Below, piece after piece: positions 34,132 through 44,652 of a stretch of 64,000 bases of DNA (positions are counted from its first letter, which is position 1; the number at the start of each line of letters is the position of its first letter). The position numbers and the translations under genes are program-made. The DNA is taken from NCBI GenBank assembly GCA_963843275.1, contig CAWJJM010000004.1:434001-498000 (forward strand), in the 5' to 3' direction. The notes below the pieces were generated by a model that was not told the origin of the DNA, did not search any database, and worked only from the letters and a program-made list of their open reading frames with translations. This DNA comes from CAWJJM01 sp963843275. Its GTDB lineage: Bacteria > Acidobacteriota > Thermoanaerobaculia > Multivoradales > JBCCEF01.

Positions 34132-36751
34132 CCGCGTCGGGTCGTACGAGATCGTCTCGCTCCTCGGCTCCGGAGGGATGGGCGAGGTGTGGCGGGCCCA
34201 CGACCCGCGCATCGACCGCGACGTGGCGGTCAAGGTCCTGCTCGGCGAGGTGGCGGAGGACGCCGACCGCCTGGCGCGCTTCGAGCAGGAGGCGCGGGCC
34301 GCGGGAGCGCTGAACCACCCCAACATCCTCACCGTCTTCGAGCTGGGGAGCCACGAGGGGCGCCCCTACCTGGTCACCGAGCTGCTCGACGGGGCGAGCC
34401 TGCGCGAGCGGCTTGAGCCGCGGGCCCGGCGACGGCTCCGGCGAGCCGCTGCCGGTGCGCACGCGCCCTGGAGCTCGGGGCGCAGATCGCGACCGGCCTC
34501 GCCGCGGCGCACGACAAGGGGATCGTCCACCGCGACCTCAAGCCCGAGAACCTCTTCGTGACCCGCGACGGGCGGGTGAAGATCCTCGACTTCGGCCTCG
34601 CCAAGCTCACCGCGCCGCTCGGCGAGCCGGGCCTCACCAGCGCGCACGACCGCCTACCAGCAGACCTCCCCGGGCACCGTCCTGGGCACCACCGGCTACA
34701 TGGCGCCCGAGCAGGTGCGCGGCCAGAGCGCCGACCACCGCGCCGACATCTTCGCCTGCGGAGCGGTGCTCTACGAGATGCTCTCCGGCCGCCGCGCCTT
34801 CGCCGGGGCGTCGGCGGCGGACAGCATGAGCGCCATCCTCAGGGAGGACCCGCCGGAGCTCGCGGGCGAGCCGTCGCGGATGCCGGTCGCCCTCGACCGG
34901 ATCGTCCGCCGCTGCCTCGAGAAGGAGCCGGCGCAGCGCTTCCAGTCGGCGCGCGACCTCGCCTTCGCGCTCGAGGCGGTGGCGGGGTCCTCCTGGTCCT
35001 CCTCGTCCGTCGGCGGGACCGCCGGGCCGGCGGAGCCCGCGAAGCGGCGTCGCCCGCTGCTCGCCGCCGGGCTCGCCGCGCTCGCCCTCCTCGCTCTGGC
35101 GGCGGCCTACTACCTCGGGCACGAGCGGCGCCCGGTCGCGACCGCCGCCGCGGCGGCGCCGCTCGCCGACCCGGTGCAGCTCACCCCGTTCACCTTCCAG
35201 CCGCTGATCATCTTCGAAGCCGCCTTCGCCCCCGACCGGCGCACCATCGTCTTCAGCGCCTCCGAGACCGGAACGACCCCGTCGATCTACACGGTGAGCC
35301 CCGACTACCCGGAGCCGCGCGACGCCGGGTTGCACGGCGTCCACCTGCTGGCGATCTCTTCGCAGGGCGAGATGGCGGTGCTCACCCACCCGCGGTACAT
35401 CAGCCATCGGCAGTTCGAAGGGACGCTGGCGCGGGTGGCGGTCGGCGGCACCGCGCCGCGCGAGCTCCTCGAGGGGGTCCGCCAGGCCGCCTGGTCGCCG
35501 GACGGCCGCGAGCTGGCGATCATCCGCACCGTCGACGGTCTCGACCGGCTCGAGTACCCGATCGGGACGGTGCTGCACTCGACCGCCGGCTATCTCAGCG
35601 ACCTGAAGATCTCGCCGCAGAACGACCGCATCGCCTTCTTCGAGCACCCCCAGAAGTGGGACGACCGCGGGCCGCTGAGGGTCGTCGACCGGGCGGGGAA
35701 GGTGTCGACGCTCGCCGACGGCTACTGGGGCTCCGAGGGCGTGGCGTGGGCCCCGGACGGGAAGAGCATCGTCTACTCGGCGGCCGCCGGCTCGGCCGAC
35801 TACGCCCTGCGCAGCGTCGACCTCGAGGGCAACGCGCGCCTGGTGCGCAACGACTCCGAGGGGATGGTGATCCACCAGGTCCTCGACGACGGCAGGTGGC
35901 TGGTCAGCAAGTACCAGATCGGCTTCGAGGTCTGGGCGCGACTCGCCGGGATGGAGCGCGAGCGCAACCTGTCGTGGCTCGACTACTCCACCGGTCCGCG
36001 CATCTCGGCCGATGGGCGGGCCCTCCTCTTCGACGAGGAGAACAACTACGCCGGCAACCTCTACCTCACCTGCCTGCGCCCGTCGGCCGACTCTCCCGTC
36101 GTGGTGCTGGGGCCGGGGTCGCCGAGCGCCCTCTCTCCCGACGGCAAGTGGGCCCTGGCGCTGCTCTACGAGAGCCCGCAGCGGCTCGTCGCCTACCCGA
36201 CCGGGCCCGGCGAGCCCCGGGAGCTCGATCGCGGCGGGCTGGGCAACTACCAGAACGCCGCCTGGCTCCCGGGCGGCGATCGCATCCTGCTGTGCGGCTG
36301 GAAGAGCGGCGACCCGGGGCGCTGCTTCGTCGAGGCCGTCGACGGCGGCGCACCCGAGCCGGTCACCCCCCCGGGGATGTACCTCGACGCCATCGTCTCA
36401 CCCGACGGCGAGCGGGTCGCGGTCCGGGACGACAACGGACGCGGCCTGATCTTCCCCCTCGCCGGCGGCGACCCGGTGGAGGTCGCGGGCCTCACCGCAG
36501 CCGACCAGTGGATCCGCTGGTCCGCGGACGGCCGCTCGATCCTGCTCTTCCGCCGCAACCGGTTGCCGGCCGAGGTCGAGCGCCTCGACCTGGCGACCGG
36601 GGAGCGCCGGCACGTGCTGACGATCGATCCGGCGAACCGCGCCTCCCTGCTCAGCGTCGAGTACGTGGCGCTCGCCGACGACGAGCAGCACTACGCCTAC
36701 AACGTCTGGCGGACGCGCACCCGGCTCTTCACCCTCGAAGGGCTGCGGTAG
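34112..36751 (+). CDS. Membrane Ser/Thr protein kinase with extracytoplasmic beta-propeller, frameshifted in the kinase domain
   Basis: The kinase starts YEIVSLLGSGGMGEVWRAHD and carries VAVKVLL, then, across frame changes near 34440-34470 and 34640, KGIVHRDLKPENLFVT, VKILDFGLAKL, TTGYMAPEQVRG and DIFACGAVLYEMLSGRRAF. About three single-base indels are needed; all catalytic motifs (Lys, HRD, DFG, APE) remain, so it is probably intact in the cell. A helix (LLAAGLAALALLALAAAYYL) follows at about 35060-35120. The remaining 530 residues are TolB/WD40-like blades (VAWAPDGKSIVYSAAAGS, LSPDGKWALALLYES, RWSADGRSILLF). The predicted topology is a cytoplasmic kinase with a sensor propeller outside. Confidence 0.8.
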
Positions 36752-36773
36752 CGCCTGCGGTCGGCGGCCGCCC

Positions 36774-36791
36774 CCGCGGGCTCTCCCGCGG
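36774..36791 (+). terminator. Terminator-like hairpin after the kinase
   Basis: CCGCGGG and CCCGCGG form a perfect seven-pair stem with loop CTCT, 22 bases after the kinase stop. Only a weak T-tract (AGAGATTT) follows, so termination may be Rho-assisted. Confidence 0.4.
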
Positions 36792-36884
36792 AGAGATTTG
36801 CGGGACGCTGTCGATTTCCGGCAAGCTCGTTCGTCGTCTCAGTGAGGCGCCGATCCGGGCGGGCTCGAACAGAGGAGGCGGACG

Positions 36885-36944
36885 ATGCGCGTGATGGTGC
36901 TGGTGAAGGCCACCGAGGAGAGCGAGCAGGGCGTGCGCTGGTGA
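36885..36944 (+). pseudogene. Remnant of a YciI-family gene (first 19 codons)
   Basis: AGAGGAGG just upstream and ATG 36885 start MRVMVLVKATEESEQGV, the amino-terminal strand and loop of YciI-like proteins (MRxMVxVKATxxSExGV). It then reads RW and a stop. The rest is gone: the end of a lanthipeptide exporter gene on the opposite strand begins seven bases later. This marks the left junction of the lanthipeptide island. Confidence 0.6.
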
Positions 36945-36950
36945 GGCGCC

Positions 36951-39136
36951 TCAGGATGCCATCTGAGCCTGCATGCCGTAGAGGCCGGCGTAGCGCTGGC
37001 CCGTGGCCAGCAGATCTCGATGTGTCCCACGCTCCACGATTCGCCCGTCATCCAAGAAGAGGATCAGGTCCATCGTGCGCAAGGTGGACAGGCGATGGGC
37101 GATGATGATCCGGGTCATCGACAGCTCGTTCAATGCGGCACGCGGATCTCGCGCTCCGTCTGGGAGTCCAGGTGGCTCGTCGCTCGTCCAGGACGAGAAG
37201 ACTGGGCGCGGCGTGCGAGCGCCCTCGCGATGGCGATTCGCTGTCGCTGGCCCCCGGAGAGCCCTGCGCCTCTTCCCACGCGTGGGTCTGCAGCCCATGG
37301 GGAGGCGCGCGATCTCCTCGTGGATTCGAGATCGGGTGCACGCGTCGACGATGTCGTCCATGTTGATCGTCGGATCTCCCTGGCGGACGTTCTCGGCGAG
37401 GGTCCCGCGGAATAGATATGGCTCCTGCAGAACGATGGCGCAATGCTTTCTGAGGGAACGGAGATCGAGTCGCTCCACCGGCACACCATCGAAGAGAGCT
37501 TCGCCCTCCTGGGGCTTGAAGAGGGCGAGAAAGATCAGGGCCAGGGTGCTCATCCCCGCCCCGGTCGGACCCCGAGACCGAGGCTCCGACCCCTGGATCT
37601 CGAGGTCGATCCCCCGCAGGAGAGCCTCTCCGGACCGCTGGAAGCTGAAGTGGACGTCGCGCAGTGAGATCGACCCCGAGAAGGACCTCAAACGGCGGCC
37701 GCCAGAGCCGCTCTCCTCCGGCGGCTCTTCGAACACATCGGCCAGCCGCTCGAAATGAGCGCCCGCCTGCTGCAATACCCGACCACTCGACATCAGGTTC
37801 ACCATCGGGGCGAGAAGCATCGCGGCGAGCGCAGATAGAAGCCAACATCGTTCCCAGGCTGCATCCCGCCCTGGATCACGAGCCGAGCACCGGTCCACAG
37901 CAGCACCAGGGGCGCGAGCATCTGGACCACGCGCAGCCCGGCAGCGATCGCCGCATCCCAAAGGCTGAGGCGGAGGGAACTGCCAGATTCGCTCGCAGCA
38001 AGCCCGACCACTGCGCGAGGGAGGGACTCGCCACCGCCGGCCTTGAGGGTGGTCATCCCCGACAGGACCGACCAGGAAAGTCTTCAGCGTCGGCCCGCGT
38101 GGCCAGCTCGCGCTCGGCGATTCGGTGGACCTTCACGGTGGTGCCGAAGACCACGGCGCACTGGAGACCCCCCGCGGCAGCGCGAGCGCCGCGAACAGGG
38201 CTCGACGGCCAACAGGACGCCGAACACGACCACCGCGATGCCATCGAGGATCTGCCGCCAGCGAGCGAGCCGAGAGAATCTCCCGGACGCTCGCTGTGCT
38301 TCCCTGGCGCAGGCTCAGGTCGCCCGCGCCCCGGAGTTAGAAAGAAGGCGAGCGGCAGCGAGAGCAGATGGCCGAACAAGGCGGTCATCAAACGCGCGTC
38401 CAGTCTCGTGCGGAGAAGGGCGAGAGCACTGCCGCGGACGAAGTCGAACAACGGCTGAGCGACGAGCCTGGCCGCCACACCGAGGAAGAGGTCCAGGAGG
38501 TCTCGACCGGTCTCTCAACCAGCTCATCGACCACAGTCCGGGTCAGCAGCGGCACGGCCAACCCGATCAACTGGATCGCCAGCGACGCGGCCAAGACCTC
38601 ACGGCAAGGCTGCGCCAGGCTTCAGCGGCAGGAGGTGATCGATGACCGACCACCACGAATGCCGACGCCGGCCCCTCCCGACCACTCCCGGCGCCGGCTG
38701 AAGCCGAGCACCAGACGCGAAGCTCGCCCCAGGCCCTCGGAGCGACTCGTCGACGACCCACGCAGGATCGACCATCGTCACCGAGCGCCCCCTTGCGCGT
38801 CGTACCCTCTCCAGGACCACGAAGTGGTTCGATCTCCAACCGAGAACGACCGGACCCTCGAGGCCGTCCAACCGATCGGCGGACAACAGGTAGTGCTCGA
38901 CCTCGAGACCGTAGCTCTTGGCGGCCTGCACCAGGTCGTAGGCGCTGGTGCACACGGCCGATCGCGAGACGCCGACGGCTCCCCCAACGCCACGCGGCGG
39001 CCGAACGACGGAGGATCATCGCCAGACAGGCTGCAGCGCAGTCGACCTGGTCATCGCAGAACCACCGATACCGAACCTCTTCGCAGGCGGCGGCGCAGCG
39101 CTCGCACTGCACGAAGCAATCGCTCGGCGGGTGCAC
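36951..39136 (-). CDS. lanT: Peptidase C39-containing ABC exporter of the lanthipeptide operon (LanT), frameshifted
   Basis: Reading the minus strand from 39136, the C39 peptidase domain comes first: RYRWFCDDQVDCAAACLAMI with the catalytic Cys, then, after frame changes, RSNHFVVLERVRR (His) and MVDPAWVVDESL (Asp). It would cut the leader after the Gly-Gly site. Membrane segments follow (LAIQLIGLAVPLLTRTVVDE), then the ATPase with SISLRDVHFSFQRSGEALLR, GRGAGLSGGQRQRIAIARAL and RIIIAHRLSTLRTM. Many indels split the frame. The Walker A region reads GPTGAGMST, with Met in place of the essential Lys (codon 37551-37553), a real loss or another base error. Last gene of the operon. Confidence 0.72.
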
Positions 39137-39151
39137 GAAGCATCGAGAAGC

Positions 39152-39712
39152 TCACTCCGGAGGTGACGGGCGGAGCGAGATCGCACGCCGGAAGAGGAGC
39201 GACAGACCGCGCGGAAGGGTCGTCCGCAACTCGATCGCCGTCCCGGGACCGATCGGCCAGGCTCGCGGACCGCCGCCGAAGCTTCGGGAGCGACCTCAGG
39301 AGGATCCGGCAGGCGCCGGCCTCCCCAGCGGACTCGTCCGCTCCGTCGAGACGGCGACGATCTGCCCCGGGAGCTCGGACCGGGCAAACGGAGAATACCG
39401 CGGGGCGGCCTCGTAGGCCGAGCAACCGCCCCCCGCGAGCCGCAGACCGACGAGATCGTGGCCGCCGGGAGCCTCGACGACCACGCCGGCACGACGGTCG
39501 GTCACGGGCCGGCTCAGGATCCCGGCTCCCACCGCGAGCGCGAGCAGCGAAGCGCTCCAGGCGGCGAGAGCACCACGCCGTCTCAGGACGAACGGTAGGT
39601 CGAGCGTCGGCGATTCGCGGCGCAGGGCTCCGCCCGACCGCGCTCCGCCTCCAGTCGCACTATCGCGCGACAGGGACACGCGGCGATTCCAGGTTAAGGA
39701 CAGACGGGACAC
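39152..39712 (-). CDS. Short HlyD-like adaptor of the lanthipeptide exporter, frameshifted
   Basis: The minus-strand frame from 39712 (or GTG 39679) reads TLDLPFVLRRRGALAAWSAS then LLALAVGAGILSRPVTD, one transmembrane helix near the amino end. After it come GHDLVGLRLAGGG and ARSELPGQIVAVS. Shifting frame gives IGPGTAIELRTTLPRGLSLL then FRRAISLRP and TGA at 39152. The basic amphipathic end and the PGQIVAV block are like membrane-fusion adaptors of peptidase-ABC exporters, but the total is only about 185 residues, without a long coiled coil. Position between LanM and LanT supports this; identity is tentative. Confidence 0.45.
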
Positions 39713-42700
39713 CCTCCGGGGTGTGGATGCGGAGCAGTCCGTATCCGATTCCCGCCAGCCCGATCATCAGGCTCGGTGTCTCGATTCCGAACGGCGCGGC
39801 CGTTTGCCAGCCTCGTCGTCGCATTTGCTCTAGGAGGTCGCGCCCGAAGGCGTCTGCAGCCTGCCGAAGCTCGGAACCCGGGAACAGCGCGGCGGCGTCC
39901 GCGACGAGCTCGAGGTTGCCAGCAGCCATGGCAGAGATTATGGTTCATGTTCAATCCGGCATCGATCGCCGTTCCGGCGGCGGTCAGAATCTCGTCCCGG
40001 GTGTCGCCATCGCCCAGAATCGGCCAGGCGCGCAATCGCGCCAGACCAATCCCGACGGCTCCGTGGCACCAGGCGACGGCACAGTCCCCCCGGTCCTCGA
40101 AACGCAGATCGGGCCAGTTCTGCATCGCCTCGGAGAAGAGCCTGCGCCGTAGGCGAACGCGAGGAGCCCGGCCTGGTGATATCGGCGAGAACCCGTCAGC
40201 GCACCGAGCAGGAGAAGGGCGAGCCCTCCTCCAGAGGCGCCGTGGGAGATGCCGGTTAGGGGCGAGGTCCCATGACCCCAGGGCCATGCCAGGGCTCCGT
40301 CGACCTCCCAGCAGCCTCGAGAAGGCCATCCCCACAGAGACGCGCCACACGCTCGATGGCCGGAGACGGTCTCACCTCGTGGAGTGCGAGCAGTGAGAGG
40401 AGTGCGCCGGCGGAACCGCCGATCAGGTCGTAGGTTTCGTCCCGTTCCACGGCGCTCGAGAGGAGGGGAAGGAGCGCGTCGGCTCGATCGAGGAGCTCCT
40501 CGTCGCCCCACAGGAACCCCAGGTGCGCCAGGGTGTAGATCCATCCTCCCAGGCCTTGAAACGCACCGCACTGAGTCGAGCTGGCGCTACCTTCGAAGAT
40601 GGCTTCGGTGGTCGCGAGGGCTCCCCTGGCCAGCGACTCGTACGGCTCGCAGTCCGCCGCCGCTCCCAACCTGGCCAGGAAGAGCCCGATCCCGGGGACG
40701 CCCGAGTAGAGATCGGCCTGGCTCGGAGTCAAGATCCAGCTCTCCTCGTCCATCCCCAGGGAGAAACCGATCCACGATGCGGAGCCCCTTTCCTCGTCCC
40801 AGAGGGCGAGGTCCTGCAACCCATCGCCGACCGCCCTCGCCATCTCCAGCGCCGACGCGCCTTCCAGATCAGGACCCCGGTCATCCGCCACATAGGCCAA
40901 GGCGGCCTCGCGTCCCTCGCTCTGCAGTGTCGTCGCAAGCGATGCACGGAGAACCCATGTCTGCCGCTCCAAGTCCTCGTCGCCGAGCTGTCGCAGCCGG
41001 GCTTCGAGGGACTGCCACGGTGTCGCAGAGAAAAAGTCGCCGAAGAAACCGTCGCAGCCGGCGCGCAGGTCGGTGTCGTCCACCCGAGTCCAAAAGTACG
41101 GGATGTCCCCTCGCCAGAGCGCTCGGCTCTCCGTGACGGCGATCCGCCGATAGGCCCGCTGCGAGCGGGCGGCTACCCACAGAGCTGAGAGCAGGCGTTC
41201 CCGGTCGAGCGCGTCCCGAAGGCAGTCGGGATGGTAGGTCTCCTGTTGATTGCGGCTGAATAGCTGGTGGCACGCAGAATGGCGCGAACGCGAACGGGGC
41301 GGAAGCGAGTCAACGGGCCATCGCCAGCCAGCAGGCGCTCCCGGTTTGCCTGCAGGACGCCGTACATGCGGCGGAAGCCCCGCTCGATCTCCTGCCGGAA
41401 TTCGACCAAGGAAGGCGGTTGGGTGGTGGGGTGGTTGAAGGAGCTTTCCAGCTTCGGGCGTCGACGCCTCGAGGCGCATCTCGTCGGTCTCGACCGCCTC
41501 CATCGTGGGCACACCGAACGGAGCCTCCTGCCCCTGCGCCGCCCCGAGTCCGCTGAGGTCGATCCCCCGACGATTGTCGCCCGTGGCCCAGGAAAAATAG
41601 GGGAGCAGGCCCATCCTGATCACCGACTTGGCGAGAGCTCGCTCGGACGGATTGGGTGGGGGTCCGTCGTTCGGAAACGCCGGGTGGAAGAGCGATTCGA
41701 GATCCACGAGCACGGGACAATCCCCGGTCGCGACCAGGTTCTCGTAGTGCAGATCTACGGCGTTGAGTGCATAAGTGAGCGCGATGAGAGCACCCTGGCG
41801 TTCGTAGAACGTTCGAAGGTGACCGTTTCCCTCCGAGGGTCGCCAGTCCACGAATTCCATCCATCCGTACTCGCCCCGGTCGAGAACCTGGGGAGAGTGC
41901 AGGCCGAGGGCCGCCTCCCGGTCCAGCCATGTCAGGAGAACCCTGAAGGCCCCGTCGACCTCTAGGCTCCTCGGCTTGTAGAGCACCTTGGCACCGGTCG
42001 CGAAAGCGACGACGGTCACCAGCGACCGCACCATGACGGCTCCCATCCCGGACTCCTGCTTCACCAGCGGCCTCGGAGCGTGGCCCGCGAAGAGCCGACC
42101 CGAAGCTCGGAACGGCGGAACAGAAGCGTTGGACGTGCTCCAGGCCGGCTCGCCGCAGGCCGCCGCCCGCTCGACGACCGGCCGCGCGAGCACCGATACT
42201 CGCGCAAGATGGCCCAGACCACCCGCGGCTCGTCCAGCCGGCGCACAAAAGACTCGTAGCGGGCACGCGGGGTGTCGCCTTCGAGGGCACCCTCCAGGCG
42301 GGCCACGTGCAACTCCAAGGTGAAAGTCTGCAACACCACCTGCCCGAGCAACGAGGGCAACTGACGACAGAGAGCGTCCTCGACCACGTCGGGGTCGAAC
42401 GTCCCCGGGGAGCGAGCCATCGATCGCAGGCCGTCCCGCAGGCGGGTCAACGCCTCACCGAGCAGAGGCCGCACCATCTTCAGGAAACCCGGTTCCGCCA
42501 AGATGCGCGGGATCGGATCGAGTCCCGCGAGGGTGTCGCTCCGGAAGGCACGCTGCAACGCCGAAAGCCAGTCGGATCGGCCGCTGAGCCCTCGAGCGAT
42601 CTCCTCCTCCCGCAGTCCGAGGAGCGCCCGGAAGGATGGTTCATCGAGACCGTGGCTCTCGAGGAAGACCCGCAGGTGAGACTCGTCCTGCAGCCACGCG

Positions 42701-42846
42701 ACGGTCCTCCACCGCCCCCGGGCCTCGACCGCCTCGGGTCGCTCGGCGAGACCTGGAGGCTCTCGACGGGTCCGCAGGACAGCAGCACGCTCTCCCAGGG
42801 TGGCGGCACGACACCAGACGGCCTCCCCCGCGAGATCGAGATTCAC
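39660..42846 (-). CDS. lanM: Class II lanthipeptide synthetase LanM, frameshifted
   Basis: GTG 42846 overlaps the VKOR-DsbA stop (GTGA). Total length would be about 1060 residues, normal for LanM. The N-terminal dehydratase (DUF4135-like) part has LQTFTLELHVARLEGAL, GAKVLYKPRSLEVDGAF, AVDLHYENLVATGDCPVLVD and FHPAFPNDGPPPNPSERALA. The C-terminal LanC cyclase has LYSGVPGIGLFLARLGAAAD, LTGISHGASGGGLALLLLGA, CAVAWCHGAVGIGLARLRAW and NHNLCHGCWQP, which include the zinc Cys/Cys-His ligands, ending LMIGLAGIGYGLLRIHTPEG. Frame changes occur near 42190, 40260, 40150 and 39930. It would dehydrate Ser/Thr and form (methyl)lanthionines on the peptide encoded upstream. Confidence 0.82.
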
Positions 42847-44021
42847 TTCACGGGCTCCGAACGGCGGTCGGGCGCGCTTCGGGAGAGCTCGGCCGCGAGC
42901 ACCGTCTCCAGAACCTCCCGGCGCATCCAGAAACGTACGATCCGGCCGTTGACGAAGATCGTCGGGACGGCATGGACACCTGCGCGCTCCGCGATCCGTG
43001 CGTGCGTCGCGAGAACCTGCTGTGCCGAGTCCGCGGCAATCGCGCGCTCGAGATCCGCTCGTGACCAGCCCCTGGATTCGGCGACGTCCAGAATGGCGTC
43101 CAGGGATTCCGCCGCAAAGAGCTCGCGCTGAAAGTCCCATGCGCCGGGCCAATCGATGGTCGCCGCCGCGGCAAGTGCGGAGGGGGAGCGCCGGCGCGGT
43201 GCCCGACCTGCCGATCCCGCCATCGCCGTGATGACCCGATAGCGGTGCAGCATCCCCGGGTGATCTGCCTCGAGGGCCCGTATCGACTCCGCCGCGGCGC
43301 GGCAGTAGCCGCAGTCGAAATCAAGGAACTCGACGATCTCAACGGGTGCCGCCGGGCTACCGGCCTCAGCAGCTCCGTCGAGGGGCGGAAGCTCCTGTCG
43401 CGGCGCCGAAAAGTGCGCCGCCACCAGGCTGTCCACGTCGCCGCCCGAAAAGGTCAGAGCCTTGTGGGAAAGCCAGTAGAGGGCCCCGAGGCTGACGCCG
43501 AGCACAGCGAGGGAGAGAGCGACACCCGCAGGGCTGAGGCCGCCGGTCGTGGGCATCGCCGAAGCCCTACGCACCAGAATCCACGCCTCGAGCAAGCTCC
43601 ATGCGATTGCTAAAGCCATGGTCAGACACAGGACACAGACCGCTTTCAGGACCGCGACGGAGAACGCGGTCTTGTAAGCCGCGACCGCACACCCGACCGA
43701 CACGACCGCGAGCAGGCCGTAACGCTCCCAGGAGAAACGTCTCGCTGCCGGCCAGCGAAGCGACCACATGCCGACCCACGCGAAGAGGGCGGCCGCCCAA
43801 GCGGCGAGGGGAATGCCTCCGAGCCAGGCTCCGGCCGAGGTGAGAGGCACGGTGCAGTCCACGCCCGGAGGACCAACGCAGGCATGACCGCCGCCGCCGC
43901 CGATTCGACCCATGATCGTCACGTACACGGCGGCCAACGAGCTGAGGATCCCCAGAATGCTTGCAAGCGCCAGCCTGATCCGCGGTGCCCGCTGCGAGAG
44001 AGTGGTGGTTTCGGTGCTCAT
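42843..44021 (-). CDS. VKOR-DsbA fusion (disulfide-forming oxidoreductase) in the lanthipeptide operon
   Basis: The 392-residue protein has a vitamin K epoxide reductase-like membrane domain at about residues 15-200: GPPGVDCTVPLTSAGAWLGG with the loop Cys pair, then AVLKAVCVLCLTMALAIAWS with the CxxC active site. A helix (GVALSLAVLGVSLGALYWLS) leads to a thioredoxin-fold domain at about 235-390: VEIVEFLDFDCGYCRAAAES (CGYC), and VHAVPTIFVNGRIV (cis-Pro). VKOR re-oxidises the DsbA-like partner with quinone, so this unit makes disulfides outside the membrane. The frame is intact. Placement between precursor and LanM suggests its substrate is the peptide. Confidence 0.88.
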   Translation of the reverse strand: MSTETTTLSQRAPRIRLALASILGILSSLAAVYVTIMGRIGGGGGHACVGPPGVDCTVPLTSAGAWLGGIPLAAWAAALFAWVGMWSLRWPAARRFSWERYGLLAVVSVGCAVAAYKTAFSVAVLKAVCVLCLTMALAIAWSLLEAWILVRRASAMPTTGGLSPAGVALSLAVLGVSLGALYWLSHKALTFSGGDVDSLVAAHFSAPRQELPPLDGAAEAGSPAAPVEIVEFLDFDCGYCRAAAESIRALEADHPGMLHRYRVITAMAGSAGRAPRRRSPSALAAAATIDWPGAWDFQRELFAAESLDAILDVAESRGWSRADLERAIAADSAQQVLATHARIAERAGVHAVPTIFVNGRIVRFWMRREVLETVLAAELSRSAPDRRSEPVK

Positions 44022-44053
44022 GCTGACGCTCCCGTTCCGAAAATCGGTTCGGT

Positions 44054-44072
44054 GCCGGCCCGTCCCGCCGGC
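44054..44072 (-). promoter_or_regulatory. Hairpin between precursor and modification genes
   Basis: Two copies of the self-complementary GCCGGC separated by seven bases can pair. In lanthipeptide operons a weak hairpin after the precursor gene can give excess precursor transcript over enzymes; that role is inferred. Confidence 0.25.
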
Positions 44073-44154
44073 GAACGCGAGGCGGCCGCGACGACGACGC
44101 GAGACGGAGCCCGGGCCTCAGTGACGCTGGAGACGCCCGGTTGAACCGGAGCGC

Positions 44155-44424
44155 CTACTTCGCAATCGGCTCACAGCAGCAGAAGATCCACCACGTCCCC
44201 GTGCATCCCACGTCGTAGGTGCAGGGACCGCCGTAGGAACACCCGTTGGCACACTTGGTGAAGCCCACACCGCCGGAGAAGCTCAACAGATCCTCTTCCT
44301 CCAGCTCGATGCGACCCGACGGGTGATCCGGGATGGCGGCGAGTTGAAGAGTGCCGAGCGACTCTCGGTAGCTCGGATCCTTCCAGGCCTTGATGATTTG
44401 TTCTGGGGTCAAGATTTTCCTCAC
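44155..44424 (-). CDS. lanA: Class II lanthipeptide precursor
   Basis: GTG 44424 starts an 89-residue peptide. The leader has ILTPEQIIKAWKDPSYRESL, close to the NHLP/mersacidin-type leader pattern, and an acidic end ELEEEDLLSFSGG with the Gly-Gly site expected by a C39 protease. The core of about 37 residues begins VGFTKCANGCSYGGPC, continues TYDVGCTGTWW and ends IFCCCEPIAK. It has seven Cys and only five Ser/Thr, so even full use of Ser/Thr leaves at least two Cys. They could pair as a disulfide made by the VKOR-DsbA protein next door. CTGT before the C-terminal Cys recalls the CTxT element of mersacidin-like peptides. No close Shine-Dalgarno is visible. Confidence 0.82.
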   Translation of the reverse strand: MRKILTPEQIIKAWKDPSYRESLGTLQLAAIPDHPSGRIELEEEDLLSFSGGVGFTKCANGCSYGGPCTYDVGCTGTWWIFCCCEPIAK

Positions 44425-44519
44425 TTTCGCGAAAGGTGATGATGCGAGTGTCCTCGCCGTCGCGACCGGAGCGCAGAGTACAAACGGTCGCGGAACGCCC
44501 GCTATCAGATTTCTGCGAG

Positions 44520-44573
44520 ATGGCGCCCGAGCAGGTGCGGAGCGCCGATCACCGCGCCGACATCTTCGCCTGA
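44520..44573 (+). pseudogene. Fragment of a Ser/Thr kinase gene (activation segment)
   Basis: These 54 bases read MAPEQVRSADHRADIFA and a stop. The DNA is nearly the same as the APE-to-DIFA part of the 34112-36751 kinase (from 34699), with a short deletion of the GQ codons. It sits at the right edge of the lanthipeptide island, so it may be a recombination scar. Confidence 0.55.
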
Positions 44574-44652
44574 GCTACGACCCCATGAACTTCGGCTGGG
44601 GCCCCCGTCCGGACGGGGGCGTCGTCTGCCAGACCCAGGAGCGGGGCGATCT

